DNA of 64,000 nucleotides, from contig NZ_CP109131.1 of NCBI RefSeq assembly GCF_035917995.1, positions 1,860,001 through 1,924,000 of the forward strand, in the 5' to 3' direction. The position numbers and the translations under genes were made by a program. This document shows positions 17,165-25,527 of the stretch, in pieces (positions within the stretch are counted from its first letter, which is position 1; each line of letters begins with the position of its first letter). A model generated the notes under the pieces. The model ran no database searches. It was given only the letters and a program-made list of their open reading frames with translations, and had not been told where the DNA came from. This stretch comes from Streptosporangium sp. NBC_01755 (GTDB taxonomy: Bacteria; Actinomycetota; Actinomycetes; Streptosporangiales; Streptosporangiaceae).

Positions 17165-18313
17165 ATGCCTGAGGCCCCGTCCTCCCTTTCCGGCGAACGC
17201 CTGGGAACATCGCGTTCCGGCGCATCCCTGGGAACGCCGCGCCGAGCCGTCGTCACCGGCACCGCCGGATTCATCGGCTCCCACCTGGCACTGGCCCTGC
17301 TCCAGTACGGCATGACCGTGATCGGGGTGGATCGCCGCAATGCCGGAGCCGACCACATCGCCGCCGCGAACCTGGCCGCCCTGAACGACCAGCCGGGATT
17401 CATCTCCATCACCGCGGACCTGCTCACCTGCGCCGTCGAACCTCTTCTGCTCGACGCGGACGCGGTGTTCCACCTCGCCGGCATCCCCGGCGTGCGGCCC
17501 TCCTGGGGGCCGCAGTTCGGCGACTACGTCGCCTGCAACATCCTCGCCACCCAGCGGATCATGGAAGCCGCCACCCGGCTCCGTGTCCCGCGGTTCGTCG
17601 TCGCCTCCTCCTCCAGCGTCTACGGAGCGACCGACGGCACTCCGAGCAAGGAGACCGATCATCCACGACCCGCCTCACCGTACGCGGTCACCAAACTCGC
17701 CGAGGAACAACTCTGCCTGGCGCACGCCGCCCGTCCCGACTGCGCCACCAGCGTCGTGGCGTTGCGCTACTTCACCGTCTTCGGACCGCGCCAGCGCGAG
17801 GACATGTTCATCCACCGCGTCCTCACCGCGGCCCTGGAGGGTCGGGGCGTCGGGCTTTTCGGCGACGGCAACCAGCGCCGTGACTTCACCTACGTCACCG
17901 ACGTCGTCGCCGCGACCATCGCCGCCGCAACGGCCCCTGCCGGAAACGACGTGATCAACGTTGGCGGGGGCACTACCACCTCCCTGAACGAGGTCATCGA
18001 CATCGCTCGTCGGCTCACCGGGGAGCCGGTCCTGGTCGAGATGGCCAGCACCCGCTACGGTGACGTCCCCGCCACGCACGCCGACCCCCGTACCGCGCGA
18101 CGTCTGCTGGGTTGGCACCCCCGCGTCGACCTGGCCACGGCATGGCCGCGCAACTGGACTGGCTCGCCTCCCATCAGCACGCCGCCGTCTGAACACATGC
18201 CGCCCGACTACCAAGGGAATTCCTTGTGGAAAGCTTCGAGAAAGCCCGGTTGGACGCCTTCTTCCGGCGCGTCACCGAGCGCTTCCCCGACCCCGAGCCG
18301 GTCTCCTCCGTGA
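17165..18313 (+). CDS. NAD-dependent epimerase/dehydratase, probable C-terminal frameshift
   Basis: An extended SDR of the UDP-glucose-4-epimerase type. It has cofactor loop VTGTAGFIGSHLALAL (residues about 29-44), FHLAGIPGVR, catalytic SSSSVYG and YAVTKLAEE, and the substrate region RDFTYVTDVV. Up to about residue 325 the protein is typical, ending GWHPRVDLAT. After that the frame runs into a Pro/Ser-rich tail and overlaps the next gene by 88 bases. Restoring one base near 18139 would give a normal end, MAAQLDWLASHQHAAV with stop at 18190-18192. The enzyme should interconvert nucleotide sugars. Confidence 0.8.
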   Translation: MPEAPSSLSGERLGTSRSGASLGTPRRAVVTGTAGFIGSHLALALLQYGMTVIGVDRRNAGADHIAAANLAALNDQPGFISITADLLTCAVEPLLLDADAVFHLAGIPGVRPSWGPQFGDYVACNILATQRIMEAATRLRVPRFVVASSSSVYGATDGTPSKETDHPRPASPYAVTKLAEEQLCLAHAARPDCATSVVALRYFTVFGPRQREDMFIHRVLTAALEGRGVGLFGDGNQRRDFTYVTDVVAATIAAATAPAGNDVINVGGGTTTSLNEVIDIARRLTGEPVLVEMASTRYGDVPATHADPRTARRLLGWHPRVDLATAWPRNWTGSPPISTPPSEHMPPDYQGNSLWKASRKPGWTPSSGASPSASPTPSRSPP

Positions 18314-19347
18314 TCATTACGCACCTGCTCGCTGAACGTCCGGCCTTCCTTCACGCGATGGCCCGGTTGACCCGCGTCGCGGCCGTTCTGCCCAAGCCCA
18401 GGTCCATCTTCGAGTCGGCCGCGGCCGAGGCCCGCAAGCACTTCACGCTCGATTCGCTCAGTCGGACCCGATTCGCTGATCCCGTCACCGCGCTGAACTA
18501 CCTGGAGGAGACCGCCGCAGGTCAGGACCTGCTGCTGCTCGACATCGGCGGCTACTTCGCCGTCGGCCTGGAAGCGGTCTGCGCGCAGTTCTCCGGCAGG
18601 ATCCGCGGTGTCGTCGAAGACACGGAAAACGGTTTGCAGCGCTACCTTGCACTCGAAAAACTGCCCTGCCCCGTCTACTCGGTGGCCCGTTCTCCGCTCA
18701 AGGAGCCTGAAGACCATCTGGTCGGCCACTCGATCGTGTTCTCCACCGAGGCCCTGATCCGCTCCCGCGGCGACATCCTCGGCAGCCTCGACGCCTGCGT
18801 CATCGGGTACGGCAAGCTGGGCGGCTCCATCGCCCGGATGCTCCACGCCAAGAACGTCCGGGTCACCGTCTACGACGGCGACCCGGTCAAGCGGGTCCAG
18901 GCCCGCTCCCACGGCTTCCACGTCCCGGTCACCCGCGCCGAGGCCGTCCGCGGGTGCGGGCTCATCGTGTGCGCCACCGGAAACCTCGCCCTGAGGCACG
19001 AGGACTTCACCGCGCTTCCGAACGGCGCCTACATCGCCTCGGTCACCTCTTCCGAGGACGAACTCGAACTGACCGCCCTCACGCCTCTCTACCGTCGCGT
19101 CGAGGTCGGCCCCCATCTCACCCGGTACTCCACCACCGGCCACTACTTCTACGTCCTGGCCGATGGCAACGCCGTCAACTTCCTGCACGGCGCGACGGTC
19201 GGCCCCTACATCCACCTCGTGCAGGCCGAGATACTCGCCGTCACCGCACTCCTGACCAGTGACGACCATGCCCCCGGCCTGTATGAACTCACCACCGATG
19301 CGCGTCAGGTCATCGCGGAGATCTGGCTCGACTACTTCAAGAGGTGA
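18226..19347 (+). CDS. S-adenosylhomocysteine hydrolase-like NAD-binding protein
   Basis: This 373-residue protein has a Rossmann segment ACVIGYGKLGGSIARMLHAKNVRVTVYD (residues about 189-216), resembling the NAD domain of AdoHcy hydrolase, and a downstream LIVCATGN like that family's VTATGN. It is shorter than true AdoHcy hydrolase and lacks its clear substrate motifs. GTG 18226 has aaggga 8 bases upstream. Such proteins could use transient NAD oxidation of a sugar hydroxyl for epimerisation or C-C chemistry. The exact reaction is unknown. Confidence 0.7.
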   Translation: MESFEKARLDAFFRRVTERFPDPEPVSSVIITHLLAERPAFLHAMARLTRVAAVLPKPRSIFESAAAEARKHFTLDSLSRTRFADPVTALNYLEETAAGQDLLLLDIGGYFAVGLEAVCAQFSGRIRGVVEDTENGLQRYLALEKLPCPVYSVARSPLKEPEDHLVGHSIVFSTEALIRSRGDILGSLDACVIGYGKLGGSIARMLHAKNVRVTVYDGDPVKRVQARSHGFHVPVTRAEAVRGCGLIVCATGNLALRHEDFTALPNGAYIASVTSSEDELELTALTPLYRRVEVGPHLTRYSTTGHYFYVLADGNAVNFLHGATVGPYIHLVQAEILAVTALLTSDDHAPGLYELTTDARQVIAEIWLDYFKR

Positions 19348-19352
19348 CCCGC

Positions 19353-19916
19353 GTGTCCATCAGCCATGACCACATCCGCGCCGCTCTCGACGCCTATCTC
19401 GCACGCCACCCGGACGAGCGCGGAGCTCTCATCCCACTGACCGAAGCTCTGACCGCACCCGGTCACCTTGCCAACCGGGGCACCTTCACCGGCCACGTGA
19501 CCTGCAGCGCTGTACTCATCGACCAGTGCGGGCAGGTCCTGCACATCCACCACAACGCCCTGGACCGGCTTCTCCTACCCGGCGGCCACCTGGAAAGCGC
19601 CGATGCCGACCTCCCTGCCGCGGCACTCCGTGAACTCACCGAAGAAACCGGCATCCCCACAGACGCGGTCAGCCGTGACCTCGCCATGGACGGGACGCCG
19701 CTGGACATCGACATCCACACCATCCCCGCCAACCCTGCCAAAGCCGAACCTGAGCACCCGCACTTCGACTTCCGCTTCGCGTTCCGGACTACCGGCCGGC
19801 GCGATGTCGACATCACCCTGCAGCCCGAGGAGGTCGGCGGCTACCGCTGGTTGAAGCTCGCCACCTGTTCCTCCCCCAGTCTCGCGGCGAAGCTCGCGAT
19901 GCTCCTGTCCTCGTAG
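19353..19916 (+). CDS. NUDIX hydrolase
   Basis: About 187 residues with the Nudix box GGHLESADADLPAAALRELTEETGI near residue 70: the core RELTEETGI is intact, and the spacing before it is the longer form seen in some bacterial Nudix proteins. It should hydrolyse a nucleoside-diphosphate-linked compound to a monophosphate. GTG 19353 is preferred, with gagg 8 bases upstream; GTG 19344 overlaps the preceding stop. The box exceeds twenty residues only by alignment; its key residues are the final REL and EE pairs. Confidence 0.85.
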   Translation: MSISHDHIRAALDAYLARHPDERGALIPLTEALTAPGHLANRGTFTGHVTCSAVLIDQCGQVLHIHHNALDRLLLPGGHLESADADLPAAALRELTEETGIPTDAVSRDLAMDGTPLDIDIHTIPANPAKAEPEHPHFDFRFAFRTTGRRDVDITLQPEEVGGYRWLKLATCSSPSLAAKLAMLLSS

Positions 19917-19942
19917 ACCTTCTTCCTTCAGGAGCCGTACCT

Positions 19943-20200
19943 ATGCCCTCATCGGGAGGCACCACCCCGCACCATGTCGCCGTGATCCCCTGCCGGTACG
20001 GCTCGACCCGGTTCCCCGGCAAGCCGCTCGCACTCCTGGGAGACAAGCCCCTGATGTGGCACGTCTACCGGCGCTGCCAGCAGGCCGAAAACATCGCGGA
20101 AACGTTCATCGCCACCGATGACGCGCGCATTCAAGAAGAGTGCTGTCGGCTCGGTATGGCCTGCCTACTGACCGGAAATCACCTCACCGGCACTGATCGC
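19943..20200 (+). pseudogene. CMP-KDO synthetase (KdsB-like) 5' fragment
   Basis: ATG 19943 follows ggag by 8 bases. The first 86 codons match 3-deoxy-manno-octulosonate cytidylyltransferase: VAVIPCRYGSTRFPGKPL with the nucleotide-binding RxGSxR-PGK loop, then IATDDARIQEEC and LTGTDR. KdsB homologues are about 250 residues. Here similarity stops abruptly near 20200, and the frame continues as unrelated Arg/Pro-rich sequence to 20377. The missing part points to a deletion or recombination junction at the right border of the cluster. If active, the enzyme would have made a CMP-activated ulosonic acid. Confidence 0.75.
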
Positions 20201-20301
20201 GGTTCTGGAGAGAGCGCAGGGGTCTCGCCGTCGCGAAACCCCCGTGCGACGGTGGCAGTCCGCACGGCTCTCGGACCTGGACGGTCACCGAACCCAGCAG
20301 G

Positions 20302-21399
20302 TCAGAACACCCGTGCCCGCACCGCTCTGGCCATGCCCGGGTCGTCGGCGAAGACGCCGTCCAGGCCGAGCCGGTAGAGCCTTTCCAGCCAGCCCATCAC
20401 GTCGCCGGTGGCCCGGGGGAAGGCCGGGCTGGCCGGGTTGCCCAGCCGGAAGTCCAGCGGAAGGTGTGAGTTCTCGTTCCTGACGGTCCAGGCGTGCACC
20501 TTCAGTCCCGCCTCGTGGGCGTCCCGGATGAACGTGGTGGGCGGCAGGAGGCGGCCGTCGGGTCCCGCCGGCACGATCCGCCGGGTGTCGACGCCGACGC
20601 CGTCCGCGTAACCGGCCACCTCACGCAGCCCCGCGGGGGTGACCATGGTGTCGTAGGTGCGCGGGTCTCCGGCCGCGATCCAGTCGTACGGGGCGCCGCC
20701 GGCGGTGATCAGCTGGATCAGCGGCAGCTCGGTCCGCTTGCTCAGCTCGCGCAGGTTGGCCGTCTCGAAGGACTGGATGAAGACCGGGGCGCCGCTCCCG
20801 CTCCAGCCGTGTCTGCCGAGCACCTCCAGCAGCGGCCCCTCCAGGGAGAGGCCGATGGAGCCGAAGTAGCTCGGGCTCTTGGTCTCCGGGTAGACCCCGA
20901 CCCCGTGCCGCCGCGCCAGCGCGACCACCTCGTCGAAGGTGGGGATCTCCGCGAGGCCGTTGAAGACAGTGTTCCCCGGTCGCAGGTCGGGGATGCGCTC
21001 CTCGGCCCTGAGGGTCTTCAGCTCGGCGAGCGTGAAATCCTCGGTGAACCAGCCGGTGATCGACCTACCGTTGATGGTCTTGGTGGTGCGGCGGTCCGCG
21101 AACTCGGGATGGTTCTCGACGTCCGTGGTGCCGCCGATCTCGTTCTCGTGCCTGGCGACCAGCACGTGGTCCTTGGTCGAGACCAGGTCGGGCTCGATGT
21201 AGTCGGCGCCGAGCGCGATGGCGGCCTCGTACGAGAGCAGGGTGTGCTCGGGCCGGTGGGCACTGGCACCACGGTGGCCGATGACGATGGGGTCGCGGCC
21301 GCGGGGCTCTGCGATCGCGGGTTCGGATTGTGGCGACACGAAGGCGACGGTACCGGTCGCGAGGACCGCCAGCACCGCGACCTGAAACCTACGGATCAT
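20302..21399 (-). CDS. Secreted glycerophosphodiester phosphodiesterase
   Basis: This 365-residue protein has a signal peptide (MIRRFQVAVLAVLATGTVAF) and the GDPD domain: VIGHRGASAHRPEHT with catalytic His, ADYIEPDLVSTKD, LVARHENEI and, at the C-terminus, LDGVFADDPG. It hydrolyses deacylated phospholipids to glycerol-3-phosphate and an alcohol outside the cell. ATG 21399 starts right at the signal peptide; the frame stays open to 21462. No partner gene is adjacent; it lies just after the broken KdsB gene on the other strand. Confidence 0.9.
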   Translation of the reverse strand: MIRRFQVAVLAVLATGTVAFVSPQSEPAIAEPRGRDPIVIGHRGASAHRPEHTLLSYEAAIALGADYIEPDLVSTKDHVLVARHENEIGGTTDVENHPEFADRRTTKTINGRSITGWFTEDFTLAELKTLRAEERIPDLRPGNTVFNGLAEIPTFDEVVALARRHGVGVYPETKSPSYFGSIGLSLEGPLLEVLGRHGWSGSGAPVFIQSFETANLRELSKRTELPLIQLITAGGAPYDWIAAGDPRTYDTMVTPAGLREVAGYADGVGVDTRRIVPAGPDGRLLPPTTFIRDAHEAGLKVHAWTVRNENSHLPLDFRLGNPASPAFPRATGDVMGWLERLYRLGLDGVFADDPGMARAVRARVF

Positions 21400-21575
21400 G
21401 TTCAGGACCGTAGAAGGACCGGATGACCAGCGGGACAACGACTCGCAAAGGAAGTCAGCCACAAGGACAGCGAGTCACAAAGACGACGGCCTCGGGTGCC
21501 TGGGGCACCGGCCTGGCGATCCTCCTGAAGCCCGCCATGATTGGCTTGGTGGCCTGATCTCTATGTAGGCAAAGG

Positions 21576-22466
21576 TCACCTGGGGTTGCCCAGCATGTGA
21601 CATCCGAAGGCGCCATCCCCTCGTGCCTGCCCCGGGGCCGAGTCGTGGAACGGGAGTCCAGAGGGGTCGGTGAGCGGGAGCCGCAGCACGAAACACGCGC
21701 CGCCGATGGGTGAGTCCTCGGCCTGGAGGGTCCCCCGATGGCCCTCGGCGATCTCACGGGCGATCGCCAGGCCAAGGCCGGTGCCGCCGCGGTCGCGGCT
21801 GCGGGCCGCGTCCAGCCGGGTGAACCGTTCGAAGATCCGTTCCCGGTCGGCCTCGGCGATGCCCGCTCCGTCGTCGGAGACCGCCAGTTCCGCGGTGTGC
21901 GCGTTACGGGTGACCTCGACCCGCACCACTCGTTCCGCGTGCCTCTGGGCGTTGTCCAGCAGGTTGGTGAGCACCCGGGCGAGCTGGAGACGGACCGTGT
22001 TGACGTTCACCCCGGGTGCGAGCCGCAGCTGGACATCGAACCGGTCCGCCCGCCGGAAGACCTCCGTCCGGACCAGCTGTGCCAGGTCCACCGGCTCCCA
22101 CTCGATCGGCGCGTTCTCCCCGGCCCTGGAGAGCGCGAGCAGGTCGGCGATGATCGCCTCAAGCCGATCGACGTCGCTCAGTGCGCGCCCGAGCACCTCC
22201 CCCAGGTCGTGATCGCCGGGATGCAGTTGAGCCTCCTCCAGCTCCACGCGCAGCGCGGCGACAGGGCCGCGCAGCTCGTGCGAGGCGTCGGAGGCGAACC
22301 GGCGCTGCTGCTGCAGCGCCTGCCCGAGGCGTTTCAGCGTGCGGGCGACGGTCTGGACGACCTCGACACCGTCGGAGTGCCCGGGAGTCTTGTGGCACCC
22401 GTGCCCGAGGTCCGAAGACGTGTCGAAATCATCGACATAGTCACACAGACCGACCGTATCCCTCAT
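21576..22466 (-). pseudogene. Sensor histidine kinase lacking N-terminal half
   Basis: The frame encodes 296 residues. From about residue 40 it is a clear OmpR-type kinase: HAMP tail ARTLKRLGQAL, H-box FASDASHELRGPVAAL, N-box RVLTNLLDNAQRHAE, G1 VSDDGAGIAEADR and G2 GGTGLGLAIA. The membrane segments, sensor domain and most of the HAMP domain are absent and replaced by about 35 unrelated residues. I read it as a 5'-truncated remnant, although a soluble kinase cannot be excluded. The neighbouring regulator is NarL-type, so the two are not an obvious pair. Confidence 0.65.
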
Positions 22467-22652
22467 GTCAATTTTTCCTTCCCGCCACCAAGCCTTGGCA
22501 GTGTGCGGTGCGTGGTCACCACGCTAGGAGGACGACCGGCGGACCCGCCACCCCCAGGTGGTCCGATGACCACCCCCAGATGGGCCGGATCGGCGACCTC
22601 GGCCGGACGGGACGCCTGCGCCTCGGGCCGCCCCCGAGGCTCGGCCGTACGC

Positions 22653-23306
22653 CTACCGGCCTGGCAGGAGACCCGTCCGGGTGGCCACGACGACCGCCTC
22701 AAGCTGACTGTGCACGCCCAGCTTCGCCATGACGTTCTTGACGTGGCCGCGGGCGGTGTGCAGGCTCACGACGAGCTGTTCGGCGATCGCTCGGGGATCG
22801 AGCCCCTCCCCCATCAGCCCGAGGACCTCCAGTTCGCGTGCGGTGAGCCCCGCCCGGTTCTCACGACCGTCGCGGGGCGGCGTGTCGGGTGGGGGGTTCC
22901 GCAGCAGCACTCCGAGCGTCTCGCCCTCAACCATGATGATCTTCTCGTCGACCGAAGCCCGGATCACTCTGAGGATGGCCGGGAACGTCGTGTCCTTGGC
23001 GAGGAATCCGGCGGCGCCCACCGCCGCGGCGGCCGTGAAGAGATCAGGAGTGGCGTCTCCCGTCAGAACGAGGACGCGGGTCTCCGGGTAGGCCGCCTTG
23101 ATCCGCCTCGTGCCCTCGATTCCGTCGACGTCGGGCAGGTGGATGTCCATGAGCACGACGTCGGGGTGGTGCGCCTTCATGAGGCGTACGGCATCCTCAA
23201 CCGTTCCAGCGGCTCCCACACAGTCCAGATCCGGCTGGGCGTCGATCGCGATCTCAAGAGCACCGGCAAGCGCCCGCTGGTCCTCCACCACGAGGACTCG
23301 GGTCAA
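22653..23306 (-). CDS. NarL/FixJ-type response regulator
   Basis: This 217-residue protein has a receiver domain VLVVEDQRALAGALE with phosphoacceptor Asp in VVLMDIHLPDVDG and Lys in FLAKDT, then a LuxR-type HTH LTARELEVLGLMGEGLDPRAIAEQL at residues about 150-200. TTG 23306 is preferred: ggag lies 6 bases upstream and MTRVLVVED is the usual family start. GTG 23336 would add ten residues encoded within tandem repeats. It is divergent from kaiB-kaiC-kinase, so the kinase at 25524 is a plausible partner. Confidence 0.85.
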   Translation of the reverse strand: MTRVLVVEDQRALAGALEIAIDAQPDLDCVGAAGTVEDAVRLMKAHHPDVVLMDIHLPDVDGIEGTRRIKAAYPETRVLVLTGDATPDLFTAAAAVGAAGFLAKDTTFPAILRVIRASVDEKIIMVEGETLGVLLRNPPPDTPPRDGRENRAGLTARELEVLGLMGEGLDPRAIAEQLVVSLHTARGHVKNVMAKLGVHSQLEAVVVATRTGLLPGR

Positions 23307-23317
23307 CGGATGCTCCT

Positions 23318-23369
23318 GCTCACTTGGACCGCTCACTCGGACTGCTCACTTGGACCGCTCACTTGGACC
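23318..23369. repeat. Four tandem 13-bp repeats
   Basis: Units gctcacttggacc at 23318, 23331 (two mismatches), 23344 and 23357 stand head to tail, directly upstream of the response regulator start. Since 13 is not a multiple of three, copy-number change would alter an N-terminal extension or spacing in the 5' leader. Confidence 0.85.
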
Positions 23370-23590
23370 GCGAACGCCTCCCGGCTCGTGGGTGGCCCCC
23401 GCCGCCCTACGGTTCGCCGATCATGACCGAACCCGGGCCCATGGCCTCGCGGGCGAGTCAGGGGTCGGGAACAGGCCGAACGGCGTTAAAAGGCCCTGCT
23501 CACGACGCTACTCGCGGCGCGGGGCGACGGGCAAGGCCCGCTGGAGGAGGTCACGGGGTCTCCGTGCGGCGGGTGTGACCGCTGGGACTC

Positions 23591-24016
23591 ATGAGCATTC
23601 GAGGTACCGGGTACGTGCCCCGGCCTCTCCTCACCCCCGAGAGGGCACGGGCGGCGGCATATCCCGCGGGGCCCGTTTGGGATCCGCGCAGGCTGGAGAC
23701 GAGTTCCCAGGTGACCATCTACTCGTTCAGGCTGTATGTGGCCGGGAACACGGAACGGTCCAAGGCGGCGGAGGTGAACCTGCGGTTCCTCTGCGACGCC
23801 CGCCTGTCCGGCACCTACGAGGTCGAGGTCGTCGACGCCGCCGAACGGCCCGACCTGGCGGAGGAGGGACGGATCCTGGCCACTCCGACGGTGATCAGAC
23901 TCGCGCCGTCACCGCAGCTACGGGTAATCGGGGACCTGTCCGATCACAACCGCGCCGCCGTCGCCCTCGGCCTCCCGGTCCTGGAGGAACCGCCCCCGGA
24001 AAGGCCGCGGCGATGA
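23591..24016 (+). CDS. kaiB: KaiB-family clock protein
   Basis: The C-terminal 95 residues are a clear thioredoxin-like KaiB domain: RLYVAGNTERSKAAEVNL, then YEVEVVDAAERPDLAEEGRILATPTVIRL and RVIGDLSD, matching cyanobacterial KaiB block by block (LYVAGNTP, LAEEDKILATPTL, RIIGDLS). The 141-residue frame has about 45 extra N-terminal residues. GTG 23711, with ggag 12 bases upstream, would give a standard-length KaiB. The stop overlaps kaiC (ATGA). In cyanobacteria KaiB binds the CI ring of KaiC; here an interaction with the adjacent KaiC is expected. Confidence 0.9.
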   Translation: MSIRGTGYVPRPLLTPERARAAAYPAGPVWDPRRLETSSQVTIYSFRLYVAGNTERSKAAEVNLRFLCDARLSGTYEVEVVDAAERPDLAEEGRILATPTVIRLAPSPQLRVIGDLSDHNRAAVALGLPVLEEPPPERPRR

Positions 24017-25527
24017 GCGGCGGCGGAACGATCGAGCGGATGCCCACGGGGATCAACGGCTTCGACCATGTCGCCCTGGGCGGGCTGCCCGCCAACCGGT
24101 CCACGCTCGTGAGCGGCACGACCGGCAGCGGTAAGACGCTGTTCGCCGTCGAATTCCTCGCTCGCGGGATCATGCGCTTCAACGAGCCGGGGGTGTTCGT
24201 CACCTTCGAGGAGACATCCAGCCATATCCGGCGTAACGCGGCCTCGCTGGGCTTCCCCATCGAGCAGTGGGAGGACGAGGGGAAGTGGGCGTTCGTCGAC
24301 GCGTCAACGGGCATCGGCGAGGAGGCTCCGACCGTCGGGTCCTACGACCTCGGCGCGCTGGTGGCCCGCATCCAGCACGCGGTCCGCCAGACCGGAGCCC
24401 GCCGTGTCGCGCTCGACTCACTCGGCGCGATCTTCACCCGCTTCACCGGCGTCGAGACCATCCGCCACGAGCTGGTCCGGATCGCCGCCGTCCTCGAAAC
24501 GCTCGGGGTGACCTCGGTGCTCACCGCGGAGCGGCCCGCGGAGTATGACGGCGTGACCCGCTACGGGGTCGAACAGTTCGTGCTGGACAACGTCATCATC
24601 CTGCGCAACGTCCTGCGGCAGGGGCGGCGGAGCCGTACCGTCGAGATCGTCAAGTTCCGCGGCGCCCCGCACCGTTCCGGGGAATGGCTCTTCACCGTCG
24701 ACCCGCGGGACGGGATCGTGGTCGTCCCCCTCGCGTTCCTGGTGTCCTCCGGCCGCGCGTCACCGGACCGTGTCTCGTCGGGCAACGCCGAGCTGGACGA
24801 GATGTGCGGCGGCGGCTTCTACCGGGACGCGATCGTCCTGATGTCCGGCCCGACCGGCACGGGCAAGACGCTGGCGGGTCTGCGTTTCGCCGCCAGCGCG
24901 TTCGAGGCGGGCGAGCGCAGCCTGTTCTGCACCTTCGACGAGACCCGTGAGCAGCTCTTCCGCAACGCCGACGGCTGGGGCCTGGACATCAGATCCATGC
25001 AGGCATCGGGTCTGCTCCGGGTCATCGCCGACTACCCGGAGGTGGCGTCGCCAGAGGATCACTTTCTCCAGCTCAGGCGGGCCATCGAGGAGTTCGGGCC
25101 CCGTCGGCTGGTCATCGACACGCTGTCCGCGCTCGAACGCGTCGTCACGCCACGGGCCCTGCTCGACTTCGTCATCGCGCTGGGAGCGGTCCTCCGCCAG
25201 AGCGAGATCACGACGCTTCTCACCGCGAGACCCACGGGACGGCTCATGGCAACGGGCACCCCGACGACCGCGGAGATCGCCGGCTTCACCGATGTCTGGG
25301 TCCTGCTCCAGTACGTCGAGCGCGTCGGGGAGATCCAGCGTGCGATCGCCGTACTCCAGACGCGGGGTTCCGCCCACGACCAAGGCATTCGCGAGGTGAC
25401 GATCGACGGTACCGGCATGCACATTGGTGAGCCTTTGCGGGGCGTCTCCCAGATCCTCGCCGGGGACATCAGCCCCGCGACCCTGTGGGCACCCGGATCC
25501 GAGGGGACAGAAGGACCGTCGGAGTGA
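24013..25527 (+). CDS. kaiC: KaiC-family double RecA-like ATPase
   Basis: The 504-residue protein has two RecA-like domains. CI carries Walker A GTTGSGKT (residues 35-42) and catalytic Glu66-Glu67 in VTFEE. CII carries GPTGTGKT (residues 279-286) and Asp309-Glu310 in TFDE. The block LLQYVERVGEIQRAIAVLQ and RGSAHDQGIREV matches cyanobacterial KaiC CII. The autophosphorylation pair Ser431-Thr432 of Synechococcus KaiC aligns with Ala423-Gly424, while a Thr is kept at the 426 position. ATPase function is likely; classical phosphorylation cycling is not. No kaiA is present. Confidence 0.92.
   Translation: MSGGGTIERMPTGINGFDHVALGGLPANRSTLVSGTTGSGKTLFAVEFLARGIMRFNEPGVFVTFEETSSHIRRNAASLGFPIEQWEDEGKWAFVDASTGIGEEAPTVGSYDLGALVARIQHAVRQTGARRVALDSLGAIFTRFTGVETIRHELVRIAAVLETLGVTSVLTAERPAEYDGVTRYGVEQFVLDNVIILRNVLRQGRRSRTVEIVKFRGAPHRSGEWLFTVDPRDGIVVVPLAFLVSSGRASPDRVSSGNAELDEMCGGGFYRDAIVLMSGPTGTGKTLAGLRFAASAFEAGERSLFCTFDETREQLFRNADGWGLDIRSMQASGLLRVIADYPEVASPEDHFLQLRRAIEEFGPRRLVIDTLSALERVVTPRALLDFVIALGAVLRQSEITTLLTARPTGRLMATGTPTTAEIAGFTDVWVLLQYVERVGEIQRAIAVLQTRGSAHDQGIREVTIDGTGMHIGEPLRGVSQILAGDISPATLWAPGSEGTEGPSE

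Noticed and set aside
21738..23426. 562-codon plus-strand open frame across the histidine kinase and response regulator
   Set aside because: No recognisable domain; the minus strand holds clear kinase and receiver motifs.
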